Positions 1-6,583 of a DNA stretch of 6,773 bases are shown in pieces (position 1 is the stretch's first letter; the number at the start of each line of letters is the position of its first letter). The stretch is from assembly GCA_025350445.1 (NCBI GenBank), contig JANXXV010000132.1, positions 1-6,773 on the forward strand, given 5' to 3'. Origin of the DNA: Bryobacteraceae bacterium (GTDB taxonomy: Bacteria; Acidobacteriota; Terriglobia; Bryobacterales; Bryobacteraceae). Made by a program: the position numbers and the translations under genes. The notes below the pieces were generated by a model that searched no databases, was not told the DNA's origin, and saw only the letters and a list, made by a program, of their open reading frames with translations.

Positions 1-282
1 CACAAATTTCACGAAGGTCTGTTGCCCGGCAAGTTCTATACGCATGTCGGCGACACCGTGCCTCATCAGTTCGTATTCTTCAGTTTCTATTTCATGATGA
101 CCGGCCTTCACGGTCTCCATATCCTAGGTGGAATGGGCGCAATCACCTGGATCTTCTTCCGGGCCAAACGGGGCGATTTCAACCATGAATACTACACGCC
201 GATCGATTTGGTGGGTCTGTATTGGCACTTGGTCGATTTGATCTGGATCTACCTGTTCCCGCTGCTGTACCTGATTAGTTGA
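1..282 (+). CDS. ctaE: Cytochrome c oxidase subunit III, C-terminal part (5' end outside window)
   Basis: This is the last 93 residues of a haem-copper oxidase subunit III, an inner-membrane subunit of the terminal oxidase that passes electrons from cytochrome c to oxygen. The reading frame is open from base 1, so the gene starts before the window. The sequence shows the two C-terminal membrane helices of the family: one around residues 30-49, carrying the His-rich '[10 protein letters not shown]' turn, and a last one containing '[15 protein letters not shown]', the classic YWHFVDxVW-type ending. The conserved glutamate of the upstream helices lies outside the window. The stop TGA is at 280-282 and the next oxidase gene begins ten bases later, so the two are almost certainly co-transcribed. 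An in-frame TTG at 22 is not a credible start because family residues continue upstream of it. Family assignment is confident. Whether the enzyme is aa3 or caa3 type cannot be told from this fragment. Confidence 0.93.
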   Translation, partial: HKFHEGLLPGKFYTHVGDTVPHQFVFFSFYFMMTGLHGLHILGGMGAITWIFFRAKRGDFNHEYYTPIDLVGLYWHLVDLIWIYLFPLLYLIS

Positions 283-292
283 GAAATATTTC

Positions 293-721
293 ATGAGCGA
301 AACAACACATACGAACACCCACGACAGTCACGAGGCAAATGCGCCGAAGATCTACGCGGCGGTGCTTGGCGCACTTCTGATATTGACTTTCATCACCGTT
401 GCCGCATCAAAGGTACAGTTCGGTTCGGGCATGGTGAACGTCGTAATCGCGCTTACCATCGCCACCATTAAGGCGACTCTGGTGGCGCTCTTTTTCATGC
501 ATTTGATTCACGACAAGGCGATGAACTCCATCATTTTGGTGGCCGGGTTCGCATTTCTTGGCGTCTTCCTCGGTTTCTGTTACACCGATCAGGCTACGCG
601 CGACGATTTGAAGCCTTTGGGGTTGAAGGTTAAGCCCCCGGTGGTCGCAGGCGCACCCGGCGGCGCGGGCGCTGCACCGGCCGCTGCTCCCGCGGTACCG
701 GCGACCGAGCCGCCTCATTAG
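293..721 (+). CDS. ctaF: Cytochrome c oxidase subunit IV (prokaryotic COX4 family)
   Basis: A 142-residue membrane protein matching the small subunit IV of bacterial cytochrome c oxidases, an accessory subunit of the oxidase complex with no redox centre. Three hydrophobic helices are visible at about residues 19-38, 46-68 and 77-97. The second ends in 'KATLVALFFMHL' (60-71), the most recognisable stretch of this family. The N-terminus before helix 1 is polar and His-containing (H6, H10, H13). After residue 112 the chain becomes a Pro/Ala/Gly-rich tail of about 30 residues, longer than the core fold needs and probably disordered. The ATG lies ten bases after the subunit III stop and has only a weak purine-rich stretch (GAGAAA) before it, consistent with translation coupled to the upstream gene. 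The TAG stop overlaps by two bases the stop of the convergent ABC transporter gene. Family call is strong; the symbol follows the ctaE-ctaF order. Confidence 0.88.
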   Translation: MSETTHTNTHDSHEANAPKIYAAVLGALLILTFITVAASKVQFGSGMVNVVIALTIATIKATLVALFFMHLIHDKAMNSIILVAGFAFLGVFLGFCYTDQATRDDLKPLGLKVKPPVVAGAPGGAGAAPAAAPAVPATEPPH

Positions 722-2601
722 ATTTTCCCGGTATTCAGAGCAACTGGACGGGCCGGTCTGCGAAGTTCAAAGGAAGTCCCCGGCGCCGGCCGCAACTCCT
801 GGTCCTGATATTGCAGTTGGTAAAGCTTCCAGTAAATGCCGCGCATCGCCAGCAACTGTTGATGCGTGCCCGTCTCGCGCAGCCGTCCCTTGTGCATCAC
901 GAAAATCCGATCCGCGCGTTGAATAGTGGAAAGGCGGTGAGCAATGATGATGGACGTCCTTCCCTCCACCAGTCTCCCCAACGCCTCGCGCACGCGAATC
1001 TCGGTGTCAGTATCCACGCTCGACGTCGCCTCGTCCAAAATAAGAATCCGCGGATCGTGCGCCAGCGCACGGGCAAAGCTAATCAGTTGCTTCTGCCCGG
1101 TGGAAATACCACTCCCCCGTTCCCGCACAGGTTCGTCAAAACCCAGCGGAAGCCGGTCGATGTAGTCCTTCAGATTAACTTTTTCAACGGCCAGCTCCAG
1201 AGCGTCGTCCGTAATGCCTCCAGTACCCAGGCGGATGTTGTCGGCAATCGTTCCGGAGAATAGATACGGGTCCTGCAACACGATGCCAAACTGCCGCCGC
1301 AGTTCGAGAAGATCAAAATCGCGGACGTTCACTCCGCCAATCCGGATGGAGCCCTTCCGCACGTCATAAAATCGCAGCAGTAGACTCGTGAGGGTGGTCT
1401 TTCCCGCGCCCGTGTGTCCCACAACCGCGATGGTCTCGCCGGCTCCGATGGTAAAACTGACGTCCTGAAGAACCCAATCGTCGCCATTGTAGGCGAACCA
1501 GACATGATCGAACTCGATCGACACCGGCAAACTGGATACGGGCGTCTTCACGGCGGGCGACACGATTGCGGGCTCAGTGTCCAATAGCTTGAAGATTCGC
1601 TCCGAGGCCGCCATGGCGCCCTGCAGGATGTTGTATTTCTCGCTCAGGTCCTGAATAGGACGGAAGAAACGCATCCCATATTGCAGGAAGGCGACCCACG
1701 CGCCTAGTGTCAGCGCGCCGCCGCGAACTTTGAAGCCGCCATAAGCGAGCAGCAGCGCCAGCGCGAGCATACTCAGGAATTCGATCACCGGATAGAACCA
1801 GCCGTAGGCGAAGATAGAATCCTTGAACGCATCCATGTGGTCGTGATTGATGCCGCGGAATTCCTCGGCGCTGCGCGCCTCGCGGTTGAACAACTGCAAC
1901 ACCGGCATGCCGTTGACGTGCTCCTGCAGATACGCGTTGATGCGGGCGATGGCAACGCGAATGCGCCTGTAGCTGCTTTGCACCGCGCGCCGGAATATGC
2001 CGGTAATCAGAACCACCAGCGGCACCACAAGAAGCAGCAACCCCGTCATCCCGGGGCTCATGCGGAACATCGCCAGCGCCACGAAGCTCAGCATCAGCAA
2101 ATCGCCCAGAATTGTCACCAGTCCCGATGTGAACAGATCGTTCAATACGTCCACGTCAGTGGTAACCCGTGTCACCAGACGCCCCACCGGATTGCGATCG
2201 TAATAGGCCACGTCCAGCTTCTGCATGTGCTCCATCAATTGATGCCGCAGATCGGACATGGCATTCTGGCCGGTCCACTGCATCAGGTAGGTCTGCCCAA
2301 ATTCCATCAATAGATTCACCAGCAAGGCCAGCAGATAGAGGGAGGAGACTTGCGCCAGACCTATCCAGGGATCCACTGACAGATAGCCGTCAAGCGGACC
2401 GCGCGCCGTTGCCACTTGGCCCGGTAACAGATAGCGGTCAATCGCCAGCTTGGTTAGTAGCGGCCCTGCCACCTGCACAAGCGAGCCTACACTCAAAAAT
2501 GCCAGCGAGATTGCAACCGTGGCTTTGTACGGCCGCATGTAGGTCAACAACCGTGCCATCAGGCGGCTGTCGTAGGCTTTCCCGATTACTTCTTCTTCCA
2601 C
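718..2601 (-). CDS. ABC exporter half-transporter (fused membrane and ATPase domains, MsbA/MdlB-like)
   Basis: A 627-residue type IV ABC exporter that would pump a substrate out across the cytoplasmic membrane using ATP; the substrate is unknown. Six membrane helices lie at about residues 27-49, 80-106, 161-179, 185-203, 266-287 and 298-313. The ATPase domain follows from about residue 360: Walker A GHTGAGKTT (395-403), Q-loop Q443, signature 'GISTGQKQ' near 499-503 (STGQ rather than SGGQ), Walker B ILILDE with D523 and catalytic E524, D-loop SSVD, and switch H555. All catalytic residues are present, so the ATPase should be active. I chose the GTG at 2601 ('VEEEVIGKAYDSRLM') because the frame continues open to 2730 but that extension is unlike the family and would overlap truB. 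An ATG at 2559 is a possible but shorter start. No second half-transporter is adjacent in the window, so it may be a homodimer or have a distant partner. The stop TAA overlaps the ctaF stop by two bases. Confidence 0.92.
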   Translation of the reverse strand: MEEEVIGKAYDSRLMARLLTYMRPYKATVAISLAFLSVGSLVQVAGPLLTKLAIDRYLLPGQVATARGPLDGYLSVDPWIGLAQVSSLYLLALLVNLLMEFGQTYLMQWTGQNAMSDLRHQLMEHMQKLDVAYYDRNPVGRLVTRVTTDVDVLNDLFTSGLVTILGDLLMLSFVALAMFRMSPGMTGLLLLVVPLVVLITGIFRRAVQSSYRRIRVAIARINAYLQEHVNGMPVLQLFNREARSAEEFRGINHDHMDAFKDSIFAYGWFYPVIEFLSMLALALLLAYGGFKVRGGALTLGAWVAFLQYGMRFFRPIQDLSEKYNILQGAMAASERIFKLLDTEPAIVSPAVKTPVSSLPVSIEFDHVWFAYNGDDWVLQDVSFTIGAGETIAVVGHTGAGKTTLTSLLLRFYDVRKGSIRIGGVNVRDFDLLELRRQFGIVLQDPYLFSGTIADNIRLGTGGITDDALELAVEKVNLKDYIDRLPLGFDEPVRERGSGISTGQKQLISFARALAHDPRILILDEATSSVDTDTEIRVREALGRLVEGRTSIIIAHRLSTIQRADRIFVMHKGRLRETGTHQQLLAMRGIYWKLYQLQYQDQELRPAPGTSFELRRPARPVALNTGKI

Positions 2602-2651
2602 TCTACTGAGTTTAGCAGCGGCATTTTTTCCCAATGATAGAGTGGGGAAGA
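2602..2651. promoter_or_regulatory. Short divergent intergenic region between the ABC exporter gene and truB
   Basis: Only 50 bases separate the two divergent starts, so the promoters must overlap each other or lie inside the opposite gene. On the minus strand a TANNNT box (TAAACT, 2614-2609) sits seven bases before the GTG start. No convincing -35 box pairs with it. On the plus strand GTGGGGAAG (2642-2650) directly precedes the truB ATG and is a plausible, though closely spaced, ribosome binding site. These are weak matches and no transcription start can be fixed from sequence alone. Confidence 0.35.
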
Positions 2652-3533
2652 ATGGATGGATTGATTGTTGCCGATAAACCCGCCGGCTGGACTTCGCACG
2701 ATGTAGTGAACCGCATGCGCCGCCTGGCAAATACCAAAAAGGTGGGGCACTTGGGCACGCTCGATCCCGATGCCACCGGGGTGCTGCCGCTGATTATCGG
2801 CCGCGCCACCAGGCTTGCACAATACTTCCAGCGGACCGACAAAGTGTATGAAGCGGTGGTACACTTCGGCTGGTCCACCGATAGCTATGACGCAGCCGGC
2901 GCTGTCACTTCAGTTGAAACCGCCGTTACCCTCGACCGCGGGCGAATGGAATTGGAATTGGCTTCGTTTCGCGGAAAAATTAGCCAGGTTCCACCGGCGG
3001 TTTCGGCCAAGAAGATCGGCGGCACCCCAGCCTACCGCCTCGCGCGCCAGAATATCGCGGTGGAGATGAAGCCGGTGGATGTCGAGATTTTCTCTCTTGA
3101 AATCCTGGATTGCGCCGGCGCCGATTTAACTATCCGCGTTCATTCTTCCACCGGAACCTACATTCGCAGCATTGCCCACGATCTGGGCCAGGTGCTGGGT
3201 TGCGGGGCATTCCTCAGCCGTCTGCGCCGGGTCTCCGCCGGCGGGTTCGATCTGAGCATGGCCCGAACTCTGGACCAACTTACAGCGTTGGCCGAGGCGG
3301 GAAATCTGGCCGAAGCCCTAATTCGATGCGCCGACCTATTGCCGGAATTCCCCAGTGAACTGGTTGACGATTCCACGGCCGGATTCATTCGCCAGGGCAG
3401 GGACTTCCGCGTCTCTCCCTTCCGTTCGGAACCCGATGCGAAATTCGTGAAAGCCGTCTCTTATGAGGGTGATCTGGTCGCCATCGGCGAGGCCGTTTTG
3501 CCCCATCTGTATCATCCGGTGCTTGTGTTGTAA
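2652..3533 (+). CDS. truB: tRNA pseudouridine(55) synthase TruB
   Basis: A 293-residue TruB, the cytoplasmic enzyme that isomerises uridine 55 in the T-loop of nearly all tRNAs to pseudouridine. The start 'MDGLIVADKPAGWTSHDVVN' is the standard TruB N-terminus. The catalytic aspartate is D38 in 'GHLGTLDPDATGVLP' (32-46). Other family landmarks are KVYEA with Y66, the 'KKIGGTPAYRLAR' stretch (120-132) and 'STGTYIRSIAHDLG' (166-179) with Y170 and R172. The region from about 235 onward fits the C-terminal PUA-like domain. I preferred the ATG at 2652 over an in-frame ATG at 2634 because it matches the family start and follows a GGGGAAG stretch, while the upstream one has only pyrimidines before it. 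Length is typical for bacterial TruB. The common neighbours rbfA and ribF are not in the window, so this copy seems to be transcribed alone, divergently from the ABC exporter. Confidence 0.96.
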   Translation: MDGLIVADKPAGWTSHDVVNRMRRLANTKKVGHLGTLDPDATGVLPLIIGRATRLAQYFQRTDKVYEAVVHFGWSTDSYDAAGAVTSVETAVTLDRGRMELELASFRGKISQVPPAVSAKKIGGTPAYRLARQNIAVEMKPVDVEIFSLEILDCAGADLTIRVHSSTGTYIRSIAHDLGQVLGCGAFLSRLRRVSAGGFDLSMARTLDQLTALAEAGNLAEALIRCADLLPEFPSELVDDSTAGFIRQGRDFRVSPFRSEPDAKFVKAVSYEGDLVAIGEAVLPHLYHPVLVL

Positions 3534-3540
3534 TACTGCT

Positions 3541-3569
3541 GGTGAAAGAAGTTTAATCTGAACTTCACC
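3541..3569 (+). terminator. Possible hairpin after truB (weak terminator candidate)
   Basis: Starting eight bases after the truB stop, GAAGTT (3548-3553) can pair with AACTTC (3561-3566) around a seven-base loop, extended by GGT (3541-3543) pairing ACC (3567-3569) across a four-base bulge. GGTGAA/TTCACC is an alternative pairing of the same segment. There is no run of T residues directly after it, so it is not a textbook intrinsic terminator; it could equally be a 3' end stabilising fold or chance. Confidence 0.3.
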
Positions 3570-3600
3570 TGACATTCATTCGATTTGCTTAGTCTAAAAG

Positions 3601-3930
3601 ATGTGGTTTCTTAGGGCAGTTCTGTTCCTCGTGTTGGGCGCACCGATTCTTACTTCGGTTTCGCAGGCGCAGGAGCAGGAGACTCCGCCCGCTGAACCGA
3701 ACTACGAATTTTTCTCGGGTACAATTTCGCAATTGCCGTCCGGGCACATTGCCGTGTCACGGACGGTCCCTGGAAAACCCGCCGAGAATCGGAGTTTCCT
3801 GATCACCGGCGAGACTAAAATCGAAGGGAAACTGCGGCTTAAGGTTCGCGTGACGGTGGGGTTCAAACCGACCCCCGATGGAGATCTGGCCGTCCGCATC
3901 ATCGTCCGGCCGCAAGCGAAGAAGCCCTAA
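3601..3930 (+). CDS. Small predicted secreted protein, DUF5666-like beta fold
   Basis: A 109-residue protein with a clear Sec signal peptide: R5, a hydrophobic core at about 7-20, and a likely cleavage after A23 in 'SVSQA'. There is no lipobox cysteine, so the mature protein of about 86 residues should be soluble in the periplasm or exported. The mature part has alternating hydrophobic strands in the order seen in DUF5666-type small beta-barrel domains: 'FFSGTISQL' (37-45), 'HIAVSRTV' (49-56), 'RSFLITGETKIEG' (64-76), 'LKVRVTVGF' (80-88) and 'GDLAVRIIVR' (94-103). The resemblance is by pattern only and the function is unknown. The ATG at 3601 lies 67 bases after truB, with AAAAG before it but no strong ribosome binding site. 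A TAGTCT box five bases upstream may be a -10 element. The gene runs into glmU, with a four-base overlap of the two convergent 3' ends. I consider it a real gene because of its intact signal peptide and domain pattern. Confidence 0.75.
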   Translation: MWFLRAVLFLVLGAPILTSVSQAQEQETPPAEPNYEFFSGTISQLPSGHIAVSRTVPGKPAENRSFLITGETKIEGKLRLKVRVTVGFKPTPDGDLAVRIIVRPQAKKP

Positions 3931-5318
3931 CTTTTCTTCCGCTCTCGCCGTCTCTTTGCCCACCCTTCTTTGTTTACCTGCCTGCCGCGGCCCAGCGCGA
4001 GCGCGTCCGCGGGAACACCCTCGGTAACCACTGAGCCCGCGGCAATATAGCTTCCGCTGCCCAGTTCCACCGGGGCTACCAGCGTGGCATTACTGCCCAC
4101 AAACACGCGGTCTCCGATGAAGGTCTGGTGCTTGCTCGTCCCGTCGTAGTTACATGTGATGGTGCCCGCGCCAATATTAGCGCCCGCGCCGATCACCGAA
4201 TCCCCAAGATACGCCAGATGCCCCGCCTTTGAGCCCGCGCCCAGAATGGTTTTCTTCAACTCGACAAAATTCCCGATATGAGCCGCTGCCTTCACATGGT
4301 TGCCGGGACGCAGCCGCGCAAACGGGCCGATGGTAGCGGCAGAGTCTATTGTGGAAGATTGAATCAGCGTATAAGGCGCAATCTCCACGCCGTCGCCAAG
4401 CTGCGAGTCTCGAATAATGGAGCCGGAACCGATGCGGCAATTCTCCCCGATAGTGGTGTGCCCCAGCAATTGAACGAACGGTTCGATCACTGAATCCATT
4501 CCCGCCGCGACGGGCAAATCGATGATCACCGTCTCCGGTTTCTCAATCGTCACGCCGTCGAGCATGAGTTGCCGTACCTTCCGCTCACGGAAGATCCGGT
4601 CCACAATGGCCAATTCAATGCGCGTATTGATGCCCATTAACTCATTCGAATCGGCATGTAGCAGCGCGCTCACTTTGTGCCCGGCGCGGTTTAAAAGCTC
4701 GACAATGTCGGTGAGGTAGTATTCCTGCGATACCGGGTTCGGCTCTATCCCGGCCAGGTGCTTCCACAGCAGCGCTGCATCGAAGCAATAGATTCCGGAG
4801 TTGATCTGGCGCACCGCCCGCTGCGCCGCCGTCGCCACCTTGTGCTCGACAATCGCTTCCACATACCCGGAATCGTTCACGATGGCACGGCCGTATCCGG
4901 TTGGATCGTCCAGCAGCGTGGTAATCACGGTAGCCGCTGCCCGTGAGTCGCGATGGTGATTGAGCAACGTGTTCAAGGTGTCCACCGACAGCAGCGGGCA
5001 ATCGCCATAAAGCACAATCAGCAATCCTTCCCGATCCGGCGTCACCCCCCGGCAAACGGATAACGCGTCTCCTGTTCCCTTCTGCTCCGCTTGTAGTGCA
5101 AAGCGCACACCGGTGGCGGACAGCAATGCCTGCACTTGTTCGGCCTGATGCCCCACCACCACCGCGATGCGATCCGCAGGGGTGAGCGCCAGCGCCGAAT
5201 TAACGACGTGCTCCACCAGCGCAAGCCCGCCTGCATGATGCAGCACTTTCGCTTTCCGCGATTTCATCCGCGTGCCCAGGCCGGCGGCCAGAATCACCAC
5301 ACTGAGATTTGTTTCCAT
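3927..5318 (-). CDS. glmU: Bifunctional GlmU: N-acetylglucosamine-1-phosphate uridyltransferase / glucosamine-1-phosphate acetyltransferase
   Basis: A 463-residue GlmU that acetylates glucosamine-1-phosphate and then couples the product to UTP, giving UDP-GlcNAc for peptidoglycan and lipopolysaccharide. The N-terminal uridyltransferase half has the nucleotide-binding motif 'LAAGLGTRMKSRKAK' (10-24), 'QKGTGDA' (79-85), metal-binding D106 in YGDCPLL, and N231 in GINTRIE. The C-terminal left-handed beta-helix, from about 252, carries the acetyltransferase residues: the ARLRPG loop (334-339), K355 in FVELKK, catalytic-type H367 and Y370 in 'KAGHLAYLGD', N381, N390-Y391 in 'GTITCNYDG' and K396. 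Both activities should therefore be intact, and the length is typical (E. coli 456). The protein ends in a very basic tail (KRRRERKK). The start 'METNLSVVILAAG' is the family start, though no good ribosome binding site is seen. It lies 38 bases after the yvcK stop on the same strand, consistent with co-transcription. Confidence 0.97.
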   Translation of the reverse strand: METNLSVVILAAGLGTRMKSRKAKVLHHAGGLALVEHVVNSALALTPADRIAVVVGHQAEQVQALLSATGVRFALQAEQKGTGDALSVCRGVTPDREGLLIVLYGDCPLLSVDTLNTLLNHHRDSRAAATVITTLLDDPTGYGRAIVNDSGYVEAIVEHKVATAAQRAVRQINSGIYCFDAALLWKHLAGIEPNPVSQEYYLTDIVELLNRAGHKVSALLHADSNELMGINTRIELAIVDRIFRERKVRQLMLDGVTIEKPETVIIDLPVAAGMDSVIEPFVQLLGHTTIGENCRIGSGSIIRDSQLGDGVEIAPYTLIQSSTIDSAATIGPFARLRPGNHVKAAAHIGNFVELKKTILGAGSKAGHLAYLGDSVIGAGANIGAGTITCNYDGTSKHQTFIGDRVFVGSNATLVAPVELGSGSYIAAGSVVTEGVPADALALGRGRQVNKEGWAKRRRERKKS

Positions 5319-5356
5319 TCGATATTTAACCGTATCTAAAAGTAACCGTTCACTAC

Positions 5357-6382
5357 TTAGCCGTTTAAGCTCAACTTCCGCCGCCGCCCTTCCGCCGCCA
5401 GCCGGATTGCGATCTCCGCGATCGCAGCCGAATCATGGCGAACTTTCTCGCCCTCGCAAGCCATTTTCTGGCCCACCGCCTTCACGCCTAGTTCAGCCAC
5501 CCGCTCGGCGTCGTTTTCCACCGGCTGCGCGTTCTGGGTGGCATATCTTCGTTTCAGCGGCGCCGTAATCGGCCGTGTGTTCACCAAGGCGTAGTCCAGG
5601 ATCGGCAGCCCGGCATGATCGTGGATTGCTGCCACGTGATCGGAAGCGCGGAAATTCATCGTCTCCCCCGGCTGCCACATCAGATTCACGAAGTATGCCT
5701 TGACGGCCTGCGACTGTTGAATTGCCTCCGGAATTCCTTTCACCAGCAGATTCGGAATCACGCTGGTGAACAGCGATCCGGGGCCAAGCGTGATCAGATC
5801 GGCGCTATCAATGGCGGCTAAAGTCTCGCCGATCGGTTCGCAGTCCGGCGGCAGCGTTCGAATCCTCAGAATGGGCATCTTACTCTTGCTGATCCGGCTC
5901 TCGCCGCATACCACCCGCCCATCCGCCAGCAACGCCTCCAACACTACGTTGGCCGCGGTCGACGGATAGATCCGGCCGCAACTCGCCAACACTTCCGACG
6001 ACAATTGCACTGCCTTCGCAAAATCTCCGGTCAGATCCGTCAGCGCCGTCAGAAACAGATTGCCGAAACTGTGCCCCTTTAACCCCCGGCCGCTGGAAAA
6101 CCTGTATTGGAATAACTTCGATAGCAGCGCCTCGTCCTCGGACATGGCCACCATGCAACTGCGGATATCGCCTGGCGGCAGCACGGCGAAATCGCGCCGC
6201 AAGCGGCCGGAGCTGCCGCCGTCGTCCGTCACCGTCACCACCGCTGTAATATCCAGATCTACTCCACCCGGGCCGGCGTGATGCTTCAGCCCGTGTAGCA
6301 GAACCGAAAGACCGGTGCCGCCCCCTATGGCGACAATGCGGAGCGGATCCTTGGGAATCTTGCGGACACGGCGAGGAACCAT
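5357..6382 (-). CDS. yvcK: YvcK/GlmR family UDP-sugar-binding regulator (CofD-like fold)
   Basis: A 341-residue member of the YvcK (GlmR, 'gluconeogenesis factor') branch of the CofD-like superfamily. In Bacillus subtilis the homologue binds UDP-GlcNAc, stimulates the glucosamine-6-phosphate synthase GlmS, and is needed for normal cell-wall growth on gluconeogenic carbon sources. Visible family motifs are the N-terminal 'IGGGTGLSVLLHGLK' (19-33), 'TVTDDGGSSGRLRRD' (50-64), PPGDIR (69-74), 'LKGHSFGNLF' (101-110) and 'GPGSLFTSVIPNLL' (200-213), all typical of YvcK rather than of the F420-pathway enzyme CofD. About 25 C-terminal residues are basic and probably extra. The ATG at 6382 is the only sensible start; no strong ribosome binding site precedes it. 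It lies 46 bases downstream of the small zinc-ribbon gene and 38 bases upstream of glmU, all on the minus strand. The glmU neighbour suggests that this protein also senses the amino-sugar pool here, by analogy with Bacillus. That functional transfer is inference; the family call is firm. Confidence 0.94.
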   Translation of the reverse strand: MVPRRVRKIPKDPLRIVAIGGGTGLSVLLHGLKHHAGPGGVDLDITAVVTVTDDGGSSGRLRRDFAVLPPGDIRSCMVAMSEDEALLSKLFQYRFSSGRGLKGHSFGNLFLTALTDLTGDFAKAVQLSSEVLASCGRIYPSTAANVVLEALLADGRVVCGESRISKSKMPILRIRTLPPDCEPIGETLAAIDSADLITLGPGSLFTSVIPNLLVKGIPEAIQQSQAVKAYFVNLMWQPGETMNFRASDHVAAIHDHAGLPILDYALVNTRPITAPLKRRYATQNAQPVENDAERVAELGVKAVGQKMACEGEKVRHDSAAIAEIAIRLAAEGRRRKLSLNG

Positions 6383-6428
6383 CAGGTTCTAGAATCTCAT
6401 ACGCTGCCCGGGGACTTGGTGGGAACTT

Positions 6429-6566
6429 TCAGTCTTCGTCGTACACTGTGACCTGTTCAAGATCTTCCGCTTCAAAGACTTGTCCGCATCCCTGGCAGCG
6501 GACGTAGTCGACGCCGTCACGCGGTGCCAGCACTTCGGTCTTGTCATGGTCGCAAGTGTTGTCCAT
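6429..6566 (-). CDS. Small acidic zinc-ribbon-like protein, unknown function
   Basis: A 45-residue predicted cytoplasmic protein, first in line before yvcK and glmU. C5 and H7 ('TCDHDKTE') together with C24 and C27 ('VRCQGCGQVFEAEDL') form a C-x-H ... C-x2-C set that fits one small zinc ribbon. The rest is strikingly acidic: 13 Asp/Glu against three Lys/Arg, ending in DED. I chose the ATG at 6566. The frame extends upstream to a TTG at 6611, but that TTG is the first half of a TTGACA promoter element and the intervening residues look unlike a protein start. With the promoter placed as described, the mRNA leader would be only about 10-12 bases. I do not recognise a named family. Small zinc ribbons often contact nucleic acids or other proteins, but the acidity argues against simple DNA binding. 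The coherent start, promoter and Cys/His pattern support a real gene. Confidence 0.7.
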   Translation of the reverse strand: MDNTCDHDKTEVLAPRDGVDYVRCQGCGQVFEAEDLEQVTVYDED

Positions 6567-6583
6567 AAAACTGAACTTTTCCC

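Noticed and set aside
780..789. Perfect palindrome CCGGCGCCGG
   Set aside because: It lies within the exporter's C-terminal coding region in GC-rich DNA, has no T run after it on either strand, and is short enough to occur by chance.
2169..2609. Long plus-strand open frame opposite the exporter's membrane domain
   Set aside because: Its product is Arg/Pro/Ser-rich low-complexity sequence typical of an antisense frame in GC-rich DNA, and the opposite strand has a fully convincing ABC exporter.
2634..2651. Alternative truB start at ATG 2634
   Set aside because: It adds six residues absent from typical TruB proteins and is preceded by a pyrimidine tract; ATG 2652 has a purine-rich GGGGAAG before it and matches the family start.
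2602..2730. Upstream extension of the ABC exporter frame to an ATG at 2730
   Set aside because: The extra 43 residues look unlike any exporter N-terminus and would overlap the well-supported start of truB by about 79 bases; the family-like sequence begins at the GTG at 2601.
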